Source: Pyrinomonadaceae bacterium (GTDB lineage: Bacteria; Acidobacteriota; Blastocatellia; Pyrinomonadales; Pyrinomonadaceae). From it: a DNA stretch of 46,293 bases. The stretch lies in contig JACCYN010000261.1 in the NCBI GenBank assembly GCA_013696465.1, forward strand, positions 1 through 46,293, given 5' to 3'. Every line of letters starts with the position of its first letter. Position 1 is the stretch's first letter. This document shows positions 25,205-34,270 of the stretch, in pieces. The translations under genes were made by a program, and so were the position numbers. Under the pieces are notes generated by a model. It worked only from the letters and a program-made list of their open reading frames with translations, made no database searches and was not told the DNA's origin.

Positions 25205-25233
25205 CTTGTAACACGCCCCTCGGAGACTGTCAA
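25205..25233 (-). promoter_or_regulatory. sigma-70-type promoter of the AllA-GT2-radical SAM genes
   Basis: On the minus strand TTGACA (25228-25233), 17 bases, then TACAAG (25205-25210). Perfect -35, 4 of 6 at -10. Leader of about 45 bases. It is back to back with the rpmE promoter. Confidence 0.52.
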
Positions 25234-25294
25234 CAAGAGGTCGTTCGAGATGCTTGTTAAAGGCGCGGATTTATCCGTCGAGTCCTTACGAAAC

Positions 25295-25323
25295 TTGACG
25301 CTAATCAAACCGGCGCGTATCAT
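25295..25323 (+). promoter_or_regulatory. sigma-70-type promoter of rpmE
   Basis: TTGACG (25295-25300), exactly 17 bases, then TATCAT (25318-25323). Each hexamer matches 5 of 6. The transcript would start about 45 bases before the rpmE ATG, which has AAGGAG ahead of it. Confidence 0.65.
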
Positions 25324-25375
25324 TATGTGTTTTGTTTTGGCATTAGACAATCGTTTATCAAGGAGCAGTAAAATA

Positions 25376-25627
25376 ATGAAACAAGGAATTCACCCGCAGT
25401 ACGAAGACATTAAAGTGCAGTGCGCGTGCGGCAACTCGTTCTCGACGCGCTCGACGCGCAAAGATGATCTGCACGTCGAAATCTGCTCGAATTGTCATCC
25501 ATTTTTCACCGGAAAACAGAAGTTGGTTGACACCGCCGGTCGCGTTGATCGCTTCAACCGTCGCTACAAAAAGGCTGATGCTGCCGCTGCCGCGCCGGAA
25601 ACCGCCGAAGCCGGTGCCGAAGCTTAA
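25376..25627 (+). CDS. rpmE: 50S ribosomal protein L31, zinc-binding form
   Basis: 83 residues from the ATG at 25376, which follows AAGGAGCAGTAAAATA; the track's upstream start is not real. [22 protein letters not shown] and [24 protein letters not shown] are L31 signatures, with a CxC...CxxC zinc site, the C+ form. The C-terminus has an Ala/Glu-rich tail of about 15 residues ([15 protein letters not shown]). Gene order rpmE-DUF1385-prfA recurs in several phyla. Confidence 0.97.
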   Translation: MKQGIHPQYEDIKVQCACGNSFSTRSTRKDDLHVEICSNCHPFFTGKQKLVDTAGRVDRFNRRYKKADAAAAAPETAEAGAEA

Positions 25628-25701
25628 GTTATCAGTGAAAATTCCTTCGCTTAGAAAAATTAATTTGCCCATTTTCACCGCTTATTAGCAGTTCAAAACT
25701 T

Positions 25702-25738
25702 CAGCCGCCGGATTGAGACTTCAACCTTCCGGCGGCTG
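25702..25738 (+). terminator. hairpin after rpmE
   Basis: CAGCCGCCGGA (25702-25712) pairs perfectly with TCCGGCGGCTG (25728-25738) around a 15-base loop. The tail is C/T-rich rather than a clean T run. It may end or attenuate the rpmE transcript before the DUF1385 gene. Confidence 0.6.
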
Positions 25739-25848
25739 CCTCCGCCCCCTTCTTGAGAGCCGTTCACTTGCGGCTTTTCCGTTTCGGCGAAACGCCGCAC
25801 CGCAATTATTCAAATCGAACTTCTAGGAAACGAGGCATCGTTTTTGGT

Positions 25849-27051
25849 ATGAGCCTTCAGGAGAAAGAGATCGTCGTCGGCGGTCAAGCCGTGATTGAAG
25901 GCGTGATGATGCGCACGCCGAACGCTTACGCCGTCGCCGTGCGTCAACCCGACGGCACAATCGTACACACGGGCGAGCGATTGCCGAAGTGGGGCGAACG
26001 AGTGCCGATGCTTCGCCTGCCCGTGTTGCGCGGCGCGGCCGTGCTGCTGCAATCAATGGCGCTTGGCATCAAAGCTTTGAACTACTCGGCGAGCAAAGCG
26101 TTTCCTGAACGAGAAAAGCGGACGCAGAATGAAGTTGCTTTGTCTTCCGCCGTTGTGAGCGGCGAAAGCGGCGTCGCTGCGATCACAAGCGGAATGCCCG
26201 GACTCGTGACGCTTTCCGCCGAAAAAGATGACGATTCAAAGTCACATCGAAAAGAGCGTGGCGGCGCGGTCGGCTCGATCATCTTCGCGCTTTTTTTCAA
26301 CGCGATGCTCTTCATCGTCTTGCCGCTTCTGATTACAAACGCGATTTTCGTCCTCGCTGGATGGGATGACAGATCGACAACGCAAGTCGTCACAACGAAC
26401 GAAGCGCGACCGGCAGAACAACAAGTCGCCGCGCTAACAGATGCTTCGCACGACGCGGGTGGGGCGTGGTATTCGCGCGCCGTCGCAAAAACGCGCGAGC
26501 TACTCAAACCTGTGCGACCCGGCGTATTGTTCAATTTAATTGACGGCACGATCCGCATGATCTTTTTCCTGCTGATGCTCTTCAGCTTCTCGCTCGTCAA
26601 AGATATCCGCCGCGTCTTTGAATATCACGGCGCGGAACACAAGACGGTCTGGGCGTGGGAAGCGGGTTTGCCGCTCAACGTCGAATCCGCGCGCATTCAA
26701 CCGCGCCAACATCCGCGTTGCGGCACAAGCTTTCTGATGGTCGTGATGCTCGTCTCCGTTCTCGTCTTCTCCGTCGTCAGTTTTAATTCGATCATCCTCA
26801 ACATCCTTGTGCGTATCGCGCTGATCCCGGTGCTCGCCGGAATCTCTTATGAGATTATCCGCCTGTCGGCGAAGAAGGAAGGCGGTTTTATTTTCAAGTT
26901 CATTACGCGGCCGGGCTTGTGGTTGCAACTCGTTACAACGAAAGAACCGGATGATGCGCAACTCGAAGTCGCAATTATCGCTCTGCGTGAATCGCTCAAG
27001 CTTGAGCCACAACCTCAACTCGCGGTCGCCGCCCTCGCGCCGCTTTCATAA
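25849..27051 (+). CDS. DUF1385 (YqhQ-like) membrane protein
   Basis: 400 residues from the ATG at 25849, since family members begin close to [15 protein letters not shown]; the track start at 25753 adds 32 unrelated residues. Conserved DUF1385 motifs are [23 protein letters not shown] and HPRCGTSFL. Four membrane segments are visible ([65 protein letters not shown]). The protein is longer than usual because of extra charged stretches after the first domain and inside the membrane region. Function is unknown in the family. It sits 21 bases before prfA. Confidence 0.9.
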   Translation: MSLQEKEIVVGGQAVIEGVMMRTPNAYAVAVRQPDGTIVHTGERLPKWGERVPMLRLPVLRGAAVLLQSMALGIKALNYSASKAFPEREKRTQNEVALSSAVVSGESGVAAITSGMPGLVTLSAEKDDDSKSHRKERGGAVGSIIFALFFNAMLFIVLPLLITNAIFVLAGWDDRSTTQVVTTNEARPAEQQVAALTDASHDAGGAWYSRAVAKTRELLKPVRPGVLFNLIDGTIRMIFFLLMLFSFSLVKDIRRVFEYHGAEHKTVWAWEAGLPLNVESARIQPRQHPRCGTSFLMVVMLVSVLVFSVVSFNSIILNILVRIALIPVLAGISYEIIRLSAKKEGGFIFKFITRPGLWLQLVTTKEPDDAQLEVAIIALRESLKLEPQPQLAVAALAPLS

Positions 27052-27071
27052 CTAACGACGCTTAAAATTTT

Positions 27072-28148
27072 ATGTTAGACAGACTCGAACAAATCGAAAC
27101 GCGCTACGAAGAACTCACCGCCGCCCTTTCTTCGCCGGAGCTTCTCTCGGATCAAGCGGCTTACACGAAAACCGCGAAGCAGCATCGCGGCTTCGGCGAG
27201 ATCGTCTCGAAATACCGCGAACTGAAATCGCTCAAGGGCGAGATTGCAGGGGCGCAGGAGTTGCTCGACCTGAGCGACGACGAAGAGATGCGCGAACTCG
27301 CCAGCCTCGAACTCGAATCTCTGCAAGCGCGCCGCGAAGAATGCGAAGGGACTTTACGCTTGCTTCTGCTTCCCCGCGATCCAAACGACGAGAAGAACAT
27401 TGTGCTTGAGATTCGCGCCGGAACGGGCGGCGACGAGGCGACACTGTTTGCCGCCGAGATGCTCAGGATGTACAGCCGCTACGCCGAGCGTCAACGCTGG
27501 AAGATGGAAATTTTAGACGCTTCCGAGTCCGGCGTCGGCGGGTTGAAGGAAGCGGTTGCGATCATCGAAGGCGATAAGGTTTATTCAAAACTGAAACACG
27601 AATCCGGCGTTCACCGCGTGCAGCGCGTGCCGCAGACCGAAGCTTCGGGGCGCATTCATACGTCTGCGATCACAATCGCCGTGCTGCCGGAAGCCGAAGA
27701 GGTGGACGTAAAAATTGACGCCAAAGATTTACGCATTGACACCTTCTGCTCATCAGGCCCCGGCGGTCAATCCGTCAACACGACTTATTCGGCCGTTCGC
27801 ATCACACACTTGCCGACGAACCTCGTCGTTTCGATGCAGGATGAAAAATCGCAAATCAAGAACCGCGAGAAAGGGATGCGCGTGTTGCGTGCGCGCCTGC
27901 AAGAATTGGAAGAACACAAGCAGCACGAAGCGCAAGCCAGCGAGCGCCGCTCGATGGTCGGAAGCGGCGACCGTTCAGAAAAGATTCGCACCTACAACTT
28001 CAAAGATAACCGCGTCACTGACCACCGCATTGGCTTGACGATCCACCAACTTGATCTCGTGATGGAAGGCGCGCTCGACGAATTCATCGAAGCCCTAACG
28101 TCGCACTACCAAGCTGAGAAGTTGAAGGCTGAAGCGACAGCAGTATAG
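27072..28148 (+). CDS. prfA: peptide chain release factor 1
   Basis: RF1 ends translation at UAA and UAG. The 358-residue protein has the stop-codon recognition tripeptide of the PxT type in [15 protein letters not shown] (PAT in E. coli, PQT here). The catalytic GGQ is in [18 protein letters not shown], and [10 protein letters not shown] lies in the C-terminal domain. RF2's SPF is absent. Length and order are normal. prmC, which methylates the GGQ glutamine and often follows prfA, is not in the window; a repeat-filled spacer and a phosphatase gene follow instead. Confidence 0.97.
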   Translation: MLDRLEQIETRYEELTAALSSPELLSDQAAYTKTAKQHRGFGEIVSKYRELKSLKGEIAGAQELLDLSDDEEMRELASLELESLQARREECEGTLRLLLLPRDPNDEKNIVLEIRAGTGGDEATLFAAEMLRMYSRYAERQRWKMEILDASESGVGGLKEAVAIIEGDKVYSKLKHESGVHRVQRVPQTEASGRIHTSAITIAVLPEAEEVDVKIDAKDLRIDTFCSSGPGGQSVNTTYSAVRITHLPTNLVVSMQDEKSQIKNREKGMRVLRARLQELEEHKQHEAQASERRSMVGSGDRSEKIRTYNFKDNRVTDHRIGLTIHQLDLVMEGALDEFIEALTSHYQAEKLKAEATAV

Positions 28149-28156
28149 AAGCAAAG

Positions 28157-28279
28157 TATGAAGTAGGAGGGATGAAGTCGGAAGTTGGAACAAAGCTAAA
28201 AGCTTTCACTTAAGATTTCAAATCGTAGATTCACGCCTTTAAGCGTCCCTACACTTCATCTGTTCCTACTTCGTCCTTT
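28157..28279. repeat. heptad-type inverted repeat between prfA and the histidine phosphatase gene
   Basis: The left arm carries GAAGTAGGAGGGATGAAGTCGGAAGTTGGAAC-type sequence (GAAGTNG heptads). The right arm, reverse complemented, has GACGAAGTAGGAACAGATGAAGTG. The loop is long (about 55 bases). The right arm ends 5 bases before the next ATG, with no Shine-Dalgarno. Confidence 0.7.
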
Positions 28280-28284
28280 TTGTT

Positions 28285-28920
28285 ATGGATAGCACGCGCG
28301 TTCTTCTTATCCGTCACGGACAATCAGAAGGCAACGCCGCAGGTCGCTTCGGCGGGCACACCGCGACGCCTCTTTCTGCGCACGGACGGCGCGAAGCCGA
28401 AGCCACCGCACGCGCACTGCTCGCGGAAAAAGATTCTATCACCTTCGTTGCTTCAAGCGATCTGTTGCGCGCGTTGGAGACGGCAGAGCCTCTCGCGCGT
28501 AATCTGAAAGCGGATGTCTACCGGACAAGTGCGTTTCGTGAAAGAAGCGTCGGGCAATTAGAAGGTTTGACGTTTGAGGAAGCGGCCGAAGCGCACCCCG
28601 ATGAATACGCCGCGCTGTTGCGGCGCGATTTCGAGCACGTGATGATTGGCGGTGAGAGTTACCGCCAACTGCTTGATCGCGCGGCGGGCGAACTTGACCG
28701 ATTGATCGAAGAGCACAGGGGAGGGACGATTGCCGTGTTTTCCCACACCGGAACGATCTGCATTCTCGCCCTTCACCTAATGGGCGCGCTCGATGCGCCT
28801 GCGCTGCGTCCCGTCTGGATTCACACGAACAACTGCGGCATCACGAGATTTAAGGTTCGCGCTGACGGCTACGTTCGTGTGCAGGCCGTTAACGACACGC
28901 GCCATCTCATCAATCTGTAA
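28285..28920 (+). CDS. histidine phosphatase (phosphoglycerate mutase-like) family protein
   Basis: A 211-residue member of histidine phosphatase branch 1. LLIRHGQSEGN carries the phospho-accepting His, SSDLLRALETAEPLA the second arginine region, and VFSHTGTICIL the second catalytic His. A Glu in FRERSVGQLEG acts as proton donor in relatives. Family members include cofactor-dependent phosphoglycerate mutases, CobC and broad phosphatases; this sequence cannot be narrowed. It follows prfA on the same strand across a 136-base repeat-filled spacer and is the last plus-strand gene of the window. Confidence 0.88.
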   Translation: MDSTRVLLIRHGQSEGNAAGRFGGHTATPLSAHGRREAEATARALLAEKDSITFVASSDLLRALETAEPLARNLKADVYRTSAFRERSVGQLEGLTFEEAAEAHPDEYAALLRRDFEHVMIGGESYRQLLDRAAGELDRLIEEHRGGTIAVFSHTGTICILALHLMGALDAPALRPVWIHTNNCGITRFKVRADGYVRVQAVNDTRHLINL

Positions 28921-28976
28921 ACGCTCTTCTGACTAGACTGTGACGAGATTTTGCAGTTCTATTCCTTGAAAGAAAT

Positions 28977-29249
28977 TTATCGCGTTCTGTCGGTTGAAAT
29001 TTTTTCGGCGGTGAATTGCTCTCCCTCGATTGAGGTGGACGAAGCGCGCAGGGTTTCGCGGCGCGGCGGAGTTTCGATCTCTTCCGCGTCGCCGCCTTCG
29101 CCGACGCCCTTCTTAAATTCTTTGATGCTCTTGCCCAAGCCCTTGGCGAGTTGCGGGAGGCGCGTGCTTCCGAAGAGCAGCAACAGAATGACGAGTATGA
29201 TTATCAATTCGGTCGGGCCGAGATTGCCAAGAAACGCAAAGTTATTCAT
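28977..29249 (-). CDS. tatA: Sec-independent translocase subunit TatA/TatE
   Basis: 90 residues from the ATG at 29249, which has AAGGAAGG ahead of it; the track start adds 19 residues. LGPTELIIILVILLLLFG is the short membrane helix, followed by the amphipathic helix STRLPQLAKGLGKSIKEFKKG with the conserved FG-x2-RLP-xL layout. A charged tail follows. TatA multimers form the pore of the Tat pathway with TatC, which is not in the window. It lies 73 bases downstream of the HNH gene on the same strand. Confidence 0.92.
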   Translation of the reverse strand: MNNFAFLGNLGPTELIIILVILLLLFGSTRLPQLAKGLGKSIKEFKKGVGEGGDAEEIETPPRRETLRASSTSIEGEQFTAEKISTDRTR

Positions 29250-29322
29250 AAAACCTTCCTTGCTTGATAGAGAAGAATCTTGCGCTTCGCCATAGTGCGA
29301 CGGCAAAATCCTCCAAGCTCAT

Positions 29323-29850
29323 TTACTGATCCGCATCCGACTCATAGAAAAGATACTTGCGCCACGATTGATCGGTGCGACCGAGATAGCGAATGATCTG
29401 CCGGTTGACGTGCAGGGAAAATCCGCGCGGCCGCCGTATCAAGTGCATCGCCGCTTCTTCGGGCGTGCGGTTGCCTTTGCGGTGATTGCAGCGTTTGCAA
29501 CAGGCTACAAGATTGTCCCACGTCGAATCGCCGCCGCGCGAACGCGGGTGGATGTGATCGAGCGTGAGATCGGAGGGCGGCAGTTGCTTCGCGCAGTACT
29601 GGCACGTCGAATGATCGCGCAGCAGAATGTTTTTCCGCGACAGCGAGCGGTGCTTAAACGGAATGTGAATGTACTCAGTTAAGCGAATTACGGAGGGAGC
29701 GCGGAGCGCTTGCTTCGCCGAATGCAGCACGTGCCCGTTGTGCTCCTCAACTCGCGCCACACCCTTGAAGATCATCACCACGGCGCGCCGCACCGTGCAC
29801 ACATTGATCGGCTCAAAAGATGCATTGAGGACTAAAACCCGTCCGTTCAT
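29323..29850 (-). CDS. HNH endonuclease family protein
   Basis: 175 residues with the opening [20 protein letters not shown] and an HNH core with a zinc knuckle (CQYC, then [14 protein letters not shown] and [11 protein letters not shown]). This compact form is widespread as a single chromosomal gene in many phyla and is not tied to a restriction system or phage here. Substrate and role are unknown. Neighbours (tatA downstream, pip upstream) give no clue. A weak promoter candidate (TTGCCT-N17-TAATAT) lies just upstream. Confidence 0.88.
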   Translation of the reverse strand: MNGRVLVLNASFEPINVCTVRRAVVMIFKGVARVEEHNGHVLHSAKQALRAPSVIRLTEYIHIPFKHRSLSRKNILLRDHSTCQYCAKQLPPSDLTLDHIHPRSRGGDSTWDNLVACCKRCNHRKGNRTPEEAAMHLIRRPRGFSLHVNRQIIRYLGRTDQSWRKYLFYESDADQ

Positions 29851-29986
29851 ACTTGCTAAAATATATTACGCGAGCGAACAAAATAAGGCAAAAGTAAAAT
29901 GCCACAAACAAGCTCCGTCGCTTTCAGCCGCCCTTAATTCTTGTCCCTTGTTTCATGTGCCGTTGCCGTTCATCATCAGTCATAGC

Positions 29987-30940
29987 TCATTTTACCTTTT
30001 CTCGAAAGCGATCAGTCGCCCCAACGAGCGCGCTCGTGATGCCCGGCTCCAGCGCCGAATGCCCGGCGTCGGGAATAACTTGTAACTCGGCTTCCGACCA
30101 CGCCTCGTGCAAATCCCACGCGCTCATCATCGGGCACACCACGTCGTAACGCCCCTGCACAACGACAGCCGGAATATGTCGAATCTTCCCGACATTTTCG
30201 ATCAACTGATTCTCGCTTTCCAAGAAAATGTTGTTCACGAAATAATGGCATTCGATACGCGCCAGAGAAAGCGCCAACTGCGGTTCGGCGAAATGCTCGA
30301 TCAGGTTCGGATCGGGGAAAAGCTTCGACGTGCTTCCCTCCCAGATGCTCCACGCGCGCGCCGCCTCAAGGCGTTTCGCTTCGTCGTCGCTCGTCAAACG
30401 GCGATAGTAAGCTTGCAGCATGTCGCTCCGTTCATCTTCCGGGATCAAGCGCAAGAATTCTCGCCAAACGTCTGGAAAGATCGCAGACGCGCCTTCTTGA
30501 TAGAACCAATCGATCTCTTTTTTGCGACAGAGGAAGATGCCGCGCAGGATGAGCGCCAGAGCGCGTTCGGGATGCGTCTCCGCGTAAGCGAGCGAAAGCG
30601 TGCTGCCCCACGAACCGCCGAACACAACCCACTTATCAATCTTCAGGTGCTCGCGCAGACGCTCGATGTCGGCGACCAAGTGCCACGTCGTGTTCTCTTT
30701 CAGTTCCGCGTGCGGCGTGCTCTTGCCCGCCCCACGCTGATCGAAAAGCACAATCCGATACGCTGAAGGATCGAAGAACCGGCGATATTCCGGCACGATG
30801 CCGCCGCCGGGGCCGCCATGCAAGAAGACGACGGGATGCCCGTCCGGATTGCCACACTGTTCGTAATAAATCGTGTGTACTTCGGAGACAGGCAACATGC
30901 CGTGCGCGTATGGTTCGATGGGCGGATAAAGGGTTCTCAT
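29987..30940 (-). CDS. pip: proline iminopeptidase
   Basis: An alpha/beta hydrolase of 317 residues, the usual Pip size. HGGPGGG forms the oxyanion region, VFGGSWGSTLSLAYA holds the nucleophile S110, and DQRGAGKSTPHA is a Pip signature. The catalytic His is in VIPDAGHSALEPG and the Asp in VQGRYDVVCP. It removes N-terminal proline from peptides in the cytoplasm. It follows the comF-like gene after about 80 bases on the same strand; no promoter is obvious in that gap. Confidence 0.94.
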   Translation of the reverse strand: MRTLYPPIEPYAHGMLPVSEVHTIYYEQCGNPDGHPVVFLHGGPGGGIVPEYRRFFDPSAYRIVLFDQRGAGKSTPHAELKENTTWHLVADIERLREHLKIDKWVVFGGSWGSTLSLAYAETHPERALALILRGIFLCRKKEIDWFYQEGASAIFPDVWREFLRLIPEDERSDMLQAYYRRLTSDDEAKRLEAARAWSIWEGSTSKLFPDPNLIEHFAEPQLALSLARIECHYFVNNIFLESENQLIENVGKIRHIPAVVVQGRYDVVCPMMSAWDLHEAWSEAELQVIPDAGHSALEPGITSALVGATDRFREKVK

Positions 30941-31021
30941 AGAAACATCTTACGATCAGCGTTTGTAGTTCGGCAATCGCCAGCTCGCCTCCACAATCAA
31001 TCTGTTTGTCGTGATCTCATC

Positions 31022-31798
31022 TCAGTTGCTGCTGACAGCACGCGCCACCGTCAATACATAAACTTCTTGCGCGCCTGCGGCTAAAAGCGCGTCGGCGCAA
31101 GATGAAACGGTCGCGCCCGTCGTCAACACGTCGTCAACGAGGAGAATGCGCTCGCCCTCGATAAGGCGCGGGCGTTGAACGGCGAAAGCATTCTCGACCG
31201 TTTCGCGTCGTCCCTGCCTATCCATTCCGGCGCGGTGATGCGTGGCGTGAATCGCGCGAATTAAACTCCATTCATCGAAGGGCAATTTGCGCCGGGCGGC
31301 GAGCGTGCGTGCCAAAACTGCCGATTGGTTAAAGCCGCGCTCACGTTCGCGTTCCCGCGCAAGGGGGACAGGCAAGATTCGCGTTGCCGAATCGAGCGGG
31401 AATCGCTTGCCAGCTTCAAACAACAACTCGGCGAGTCTGATCGCAACAAAGGGTTCGCGTTTCAATTTGAGCACCGCCGCGCGCAACGCTCCTTCATAAA
31501 CGCCGATTGCCCGCGCCGCTGTGAAACTTTCATTGTCGCAGCGGTGGCAACGCACGCTCATGCGATTCTCTTCCGCCACGTCACCCTTGCCCGGCGCACC
31601 GCATTTCCAGCAGAGCAGTGTTTTAGCCCAGAACAAGCGCGTCTTGCTCCAACACGCGGCGCACGCGGGCGCATCCGCCCTTCGTTCAACGCTCGCGCCG
31701 CACACGGCGCACGCTTGCGGGTAAAGAACCGCGAGCGCGACATCGTACGCTTGGCTTAAATCATTGTGAAGAAACTTAGCGTTAAGCATAACCGGCAC
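31022..31798 (-). CDS. comF: ComF-family phosphoribosyltransferase-like protein
   Basis: 258 residues. The N-terminus has cysteine pairs CAVC, CAAC, CWKC and CHRC, a double zinc ribbon. The C-terminus is a type I phosphoribosyltransferase fold with PRPP loop ILLVDDVLTTGATVSSC, preceded by ERERGFNQSAVLARTLA. ComF is needed for DNA uptake in competent bacteria, where it works with the ComFA helicase, but many non-competent species keep it. No other competence gene is in the window. It lies downstream of the TraR/DksA-like gene, beyond that gene's terminator. Confidence 0.92.
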   Translation of the reverse strand: MPVMLNAKFLHNDLSQAYDVALAVLYPQACAVCGASVERRADAPACAACWSKTRLFWAKTLLCWKCGAPGKGDVAEENRMSVRCHRCDNESFTAARAIGVYEGALRAAVLKLKREPFVAIRLAELLFEAGKRFPLDSATRILPVPLARERERERGFNQSAVLARTLAARRKLPFDEWSLIRAIHATHHRAGMDRQGRRETVENAFAVQRPRLIEGERILLVDDVLTTGATVSSCADALLAAGAQEVYVLTVARAVSSN

Positions 31799-31853
31799 GG
31801 GAGACTTTCGCTTGCAGGTCTTTTGCGAGTCGTCTGACCTTGAAGCTTACACG

Positions 31854-31891
31854 AAAAACCCTTGAGCTTGATACGTTTCAAACTCAAGGGT
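31854..31891 (-). terminator. rho-independent terminator after the DksA/TraR-like gene
   Basis: ACCCTTGAG (31858-31866) pairs with CTCAAGGGT (31883-31891) around a 16-base loop. On the minus strand the stem runs into TTTTTCG. It lies 27 bases past the stop codon, and comF must then start from its own promoter. Confidence 0.82.
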
Positions 31892-31917
31892 CGCCTCTTC
31901 TACTAACCGCACAACTT

Positions 31918-32286
31918 TTAATCTTCGTCTTCGTTCAAAAGCCCGCGCTCCTGCAAATCCTGACAGCGTAGACAATGCCTTGCCCAAGGCACGGCTTCCA
32001 AGCGCTTTTCTTGAACGGGTTCGCCGCAGTGAACGCACAAACCGTAGTCGCCGGATTCGACGCGCGTGAGCGCTTCATCAATCAACCCTAGCAAACGCCG
32101 GTCGTTGGCCGTCATCGAGATCAATAACTCTTTCGCGTAGGAGTTAGCCGCCATATCGGCCGGATCAAACGTCACTTCGGCGTCGCGCTCGCGGCTTGAA
32201 AGTTCCGTCTCCGTTACCTGCTGGAAAAGAGTTTCGCGGCGCGCCAGCATTTTATCTCGATAACTTTTCGTTTTTCTTTTATCCAT
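31918..32286 (-). CDS. TraR/DksA-type zinc finger protein
   Basis: 122 residues from the ATG at 32286, with GGGAGAACAAGA before it; the track start at 32349 adds 21 residues without family support. A coiled-coil region is followed by a C4 zinc finger (CVHCGEPVQEKRLEAVP...CLRC) and an acidic end. DksA binds RNA polymerase in the secondary channel and works with ppGpp. The motif of two Asp residues at the coiled-coil tip (E. coli DxxDxA) may be represented by FDPADMAA here. DksA itself or a relative cannot be told apart. A terminator follows. Confidence 0.87.
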   Translation of the reverse strand: MDKRKTKSYRDKMLARRETLFQQVTETELSSRERDAEVTFDPADMAANSYAKELLISMTANDRRLLGLIDEALTRVESGDYGLCVHCGEPVQEKRLEAVPWARHCLRCQDLQERGLLNEDED

Positions 32287-32366
32287 TCTTGTTCTCCCGT
32301 CCCTTGCTTCCTTATTCTCGTTTAACCGACGATTAAGATTCATTACCATTTACAATGAACGACAAA

Positions 32367-32828
32367 CTATTTCTGATAAGGCAGCCCGCGCGTGATCGTA
32401 TAAGCTCTGTAGATTTGCTCAACCAACACGAGCCGCGCCATCTCGTGCGTAAGAGTCAGACGCGAAAGCGACCAGAGATGAGCGGCACGCCGTTTCACTT
32501 CCGATGAAACGCCGTAATGTCCGCCGATCACAAAAGCGATCTCTTTGAGAGAATTCATCTGCCATCTTTCGATCTCCGCCGCTAGTTCTTCGGAACTCCA
32601 CTGCCGCCCTTCGCGGTCAAGCAAGACGACGAATGAATCTGGTCGCAAAGCCTCGACGATCCGCTTGCCTTCAATTTCAATTACGCTCGCCCGGTCGCCG
32701 TCCGCCGCTTCGCGCAATTCGGTTGTTTCGCAACGCACGAAACGCGCCAGCCTCTTCAGATAATCATCTACGAGCACGCGCAGGTGTTCGTTTCGCGTTC
32801 GCCCCACCCAGATGAGACGCAATTGCAC
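32367..32828 (-). CDS. rlmH: 23S rRNA pseudouridine1915 N3-methyltransferase
   Basis: RlmH (SPOUT fold) methylates pseudouridine 1915 in helix 69 of 23S rRNA. The 153-residue protein shows LIWVGRTRNEHL at the start, FVVLLDREGRQWSSEELA, FVIGGHYGVSSEVKRRA with the SAM-binding GG, and TLTHEMARLVLVEQIYRAYTI before the end RGLPYQK (family consensus ends in PYHK). It lies 6 bases after the sigma-54 activator gene and belongs to the nadD-rsfS-rlmH cluster found widely. Confidence 0.96.
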   Translation of the reverse strand: MQLRLIWVGRTRNEHLRVLVDDYLKRLARFVRCETTELREAADGDRASVIEIEGKRIVEALRPDSFVVLLDREGRQWSSEELAAEIERWQMNSLKEIAFVIGGHYGVSSEVKRRAAHLWSLSRLTLTHEMARLVLVEQIYRAYTITRGLPYQK

Positions 32829-32834
32829 TTCGCT

Positions 32835-33761
32835 TCACACCTCGATCCGGTAGCGCTTGATCTTCTCGTACAAATTCTTGCGACTGATGCCGAGCACACG
32901 CGCCGCTTCCGATTTGTTTCCCCGAACGAACGCGAGAACCTCGGCGATGTAATCGGCTTCGAGTTCGGCGAGCGTCGGACGCCCGTCTCTCGCCTTTAGT
33001 TTCGCGGCGGCGCGCACGTTCTGCGGCAAATCCTTCTCCTCTACTCTATCTCCTTCGGCGAGCACGACTGCCCGCTCCACCGTATTCGCCAACTCGCGCA
33101 CATTACCCGGAAATTCGTACTCTTTGAGGATGGAGAGCGCCTCTGGAGCAAACTTCGATGCAGTTTGCCCGTGCTTCGCTGCAAGCTGACGTAAAAACTC
33201 TTCGGCTAAAAATCCAACATCTTCCCCACGTTCGCGCAAGGGCGGCACACGGATATGCACGACGTTCAGGCGGTAGAAGAGATCAGCTCGAAACGCGCCT
33301 CTGTTTACCGCCGCTTCTAGGTCAACATTCGTCAGGGCGATCAATCGCGCGTCAAGGCGGACGGTACGGCGCGCGCCCAACCGCTCGAATTCTCCGCGCT
33401 CAATCACCCGCAAAAGCTTCGCTTGGCTTTCAATTGGCAGATAAGCGATCTCGTCGAGCACAAGCGTTCCCTTGTGCGCCGCCTCGAAGCGTCCCGGTTT
33501 CGCCGCCACCGCCCCCGTGAAAGCTCCGCGTTCGTAACCGAAAAGTTCGGCTTCGATGAGATCGCTCGGTAACGCCGCGCAATCAATCTCCACGAAAGTG
33601 GCGTTGCGGCGCGCCGAATTGTGATGAACGAAGCGCGCGAGTCTGTTTTTCCCCGTGCCCGACTCTCCCGTAATGAGCACGCCCGCGCTTGTCTCCGCGA
33701 CGCGCCCGGCAAGCCGCAGACACTCGCGCATCGGCTCGGAGACACAGACAAAATCTTTCAC
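32835..33761 (-). CDS. orphan sigma-54 activator (AAA+ and HTH, no receiver domain)
   Basis: 308 residues. Walker A GESGTGKNRLARF (K38), the sigma-54 contact loop GAFTGA (79-84), Walker B LVLDEIAYL, the second-region-of-homology sequence FRADLFYRLNVVHIRVPPLRERGEDV, and a Fis-type helix-turn-helix at the C-terminus (SEAARVLGISRKNLYEKIKRY). The N-terminal receiver, GAF or PAS domain is absent; the AAA+ begins at about residue 10. It overlaps rsfS by four bases (ATGA) and rlmH follows 6 bases on, so it is embedded in a housekeeping cluster. It implies an rpoN elsewhere in the genome. Targets unknown. Confidence 0.92.
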   Translation of the reverse strand: MKDFVCVSEPMRECLRLAGRVAETSAGVLITGESGTGKNRLARFVHHNSARRNATFVEIDCAALPSDLIEAELFGYERGAFTGAVAAKPGRFEAAHKGTLVLDEIAYLPIESQAKLLRVIERGEFERLGARRTVRLDARLIALTNVDLEAAVNRGAFRADLFYRLNVVHIRVPPLRERGEDVGFLAEEFLRQLAAKHGQTASKFAPEALSILKEYEFPGNVRELANTVERAVVLAEGDRVEEKDLPQNVRAAAKLKARDGRPTLAELEADYIAEVLAFVRGNKSEAARVLGISRKNLYEKIKRYRIEV

Positions 33762-34270
33762 CGTTCATCCGTCGAAGTGGTGCGGGGTTCGGCGAACATT
33801 TCGGGTTTGAGTTCGACCCGCGCCGCCTCGCGCCACAATCTTTCGAGATCGTAAAAATGCCGCGCCTTGTCTTCAAAGATATGAACTACGAAATCGCCGT
33901 AATCAACTAAAACCCACTCGGCCGCCGCGTATCCTTCGACGCGCTGCGCCGCGTTTCCCCGGCGCTTCAAACGCTCGACAATTTCATCGGCAATCGCCTG
34001 CACCTGACGAATATTTGCGCCGCTCGTGATCAGAAAAAAGTCGGTGAAATTGGCGATGGGGCGCAAGTCGAGCACCAGCGGGTCAATCGCCTTTTTGTCT
34101 GCTGCGGCTCGAAGGGCGGTGATCATGCGCTCGTCAAGTTCTTGCTCGGTTGCGGCAGCAGTTGTCGCCGTCGCTTCCACGCTTGCGGTCGCAGGCTTTC
34201 GCGCGGGCGTCGTAGTTTTTGAAGCGTTAATGCGCTCGGTGTTTTCCGGCGTCGGTAAATTCTGTTTCAT
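33758..34270 (-). CDS. rsfS: ribosomal silencing factor RsfS
   Basis: RsfS binds L14 and blocks subunit joining in starvation. The conserved part (about residues 44-155) holds MITALRAAADKKAIDPLVLDLR, NFTDFFLITSGANIRQVQAIADEI and AEWVLVDYGDFVVHIFEDKARHFYDLERLW, as expected. The first 43 residues are Thr/Ala-rich and not family sequence. The start at 34270 lies inside nadD (44-base overlap), so an in-frame start nearer M49 is possible. The stop overlaps the sigma-54 activator's ATG. Confidence 0.94.
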   Translation of the reverse strand: MKQNLPTPENTERINASKTTTPARKPATASVEATATTAAATEQELDERMITALRAAADKKAIDPLVLDLRPIANFTDFFLITSGANIRQVQAIADEIVERLKRRGNAAQRVEGYAAAEWVLVDYGDFVVHIFEDKARHFYDLERLWREAARVELKPEMFAEPRTTSTDER

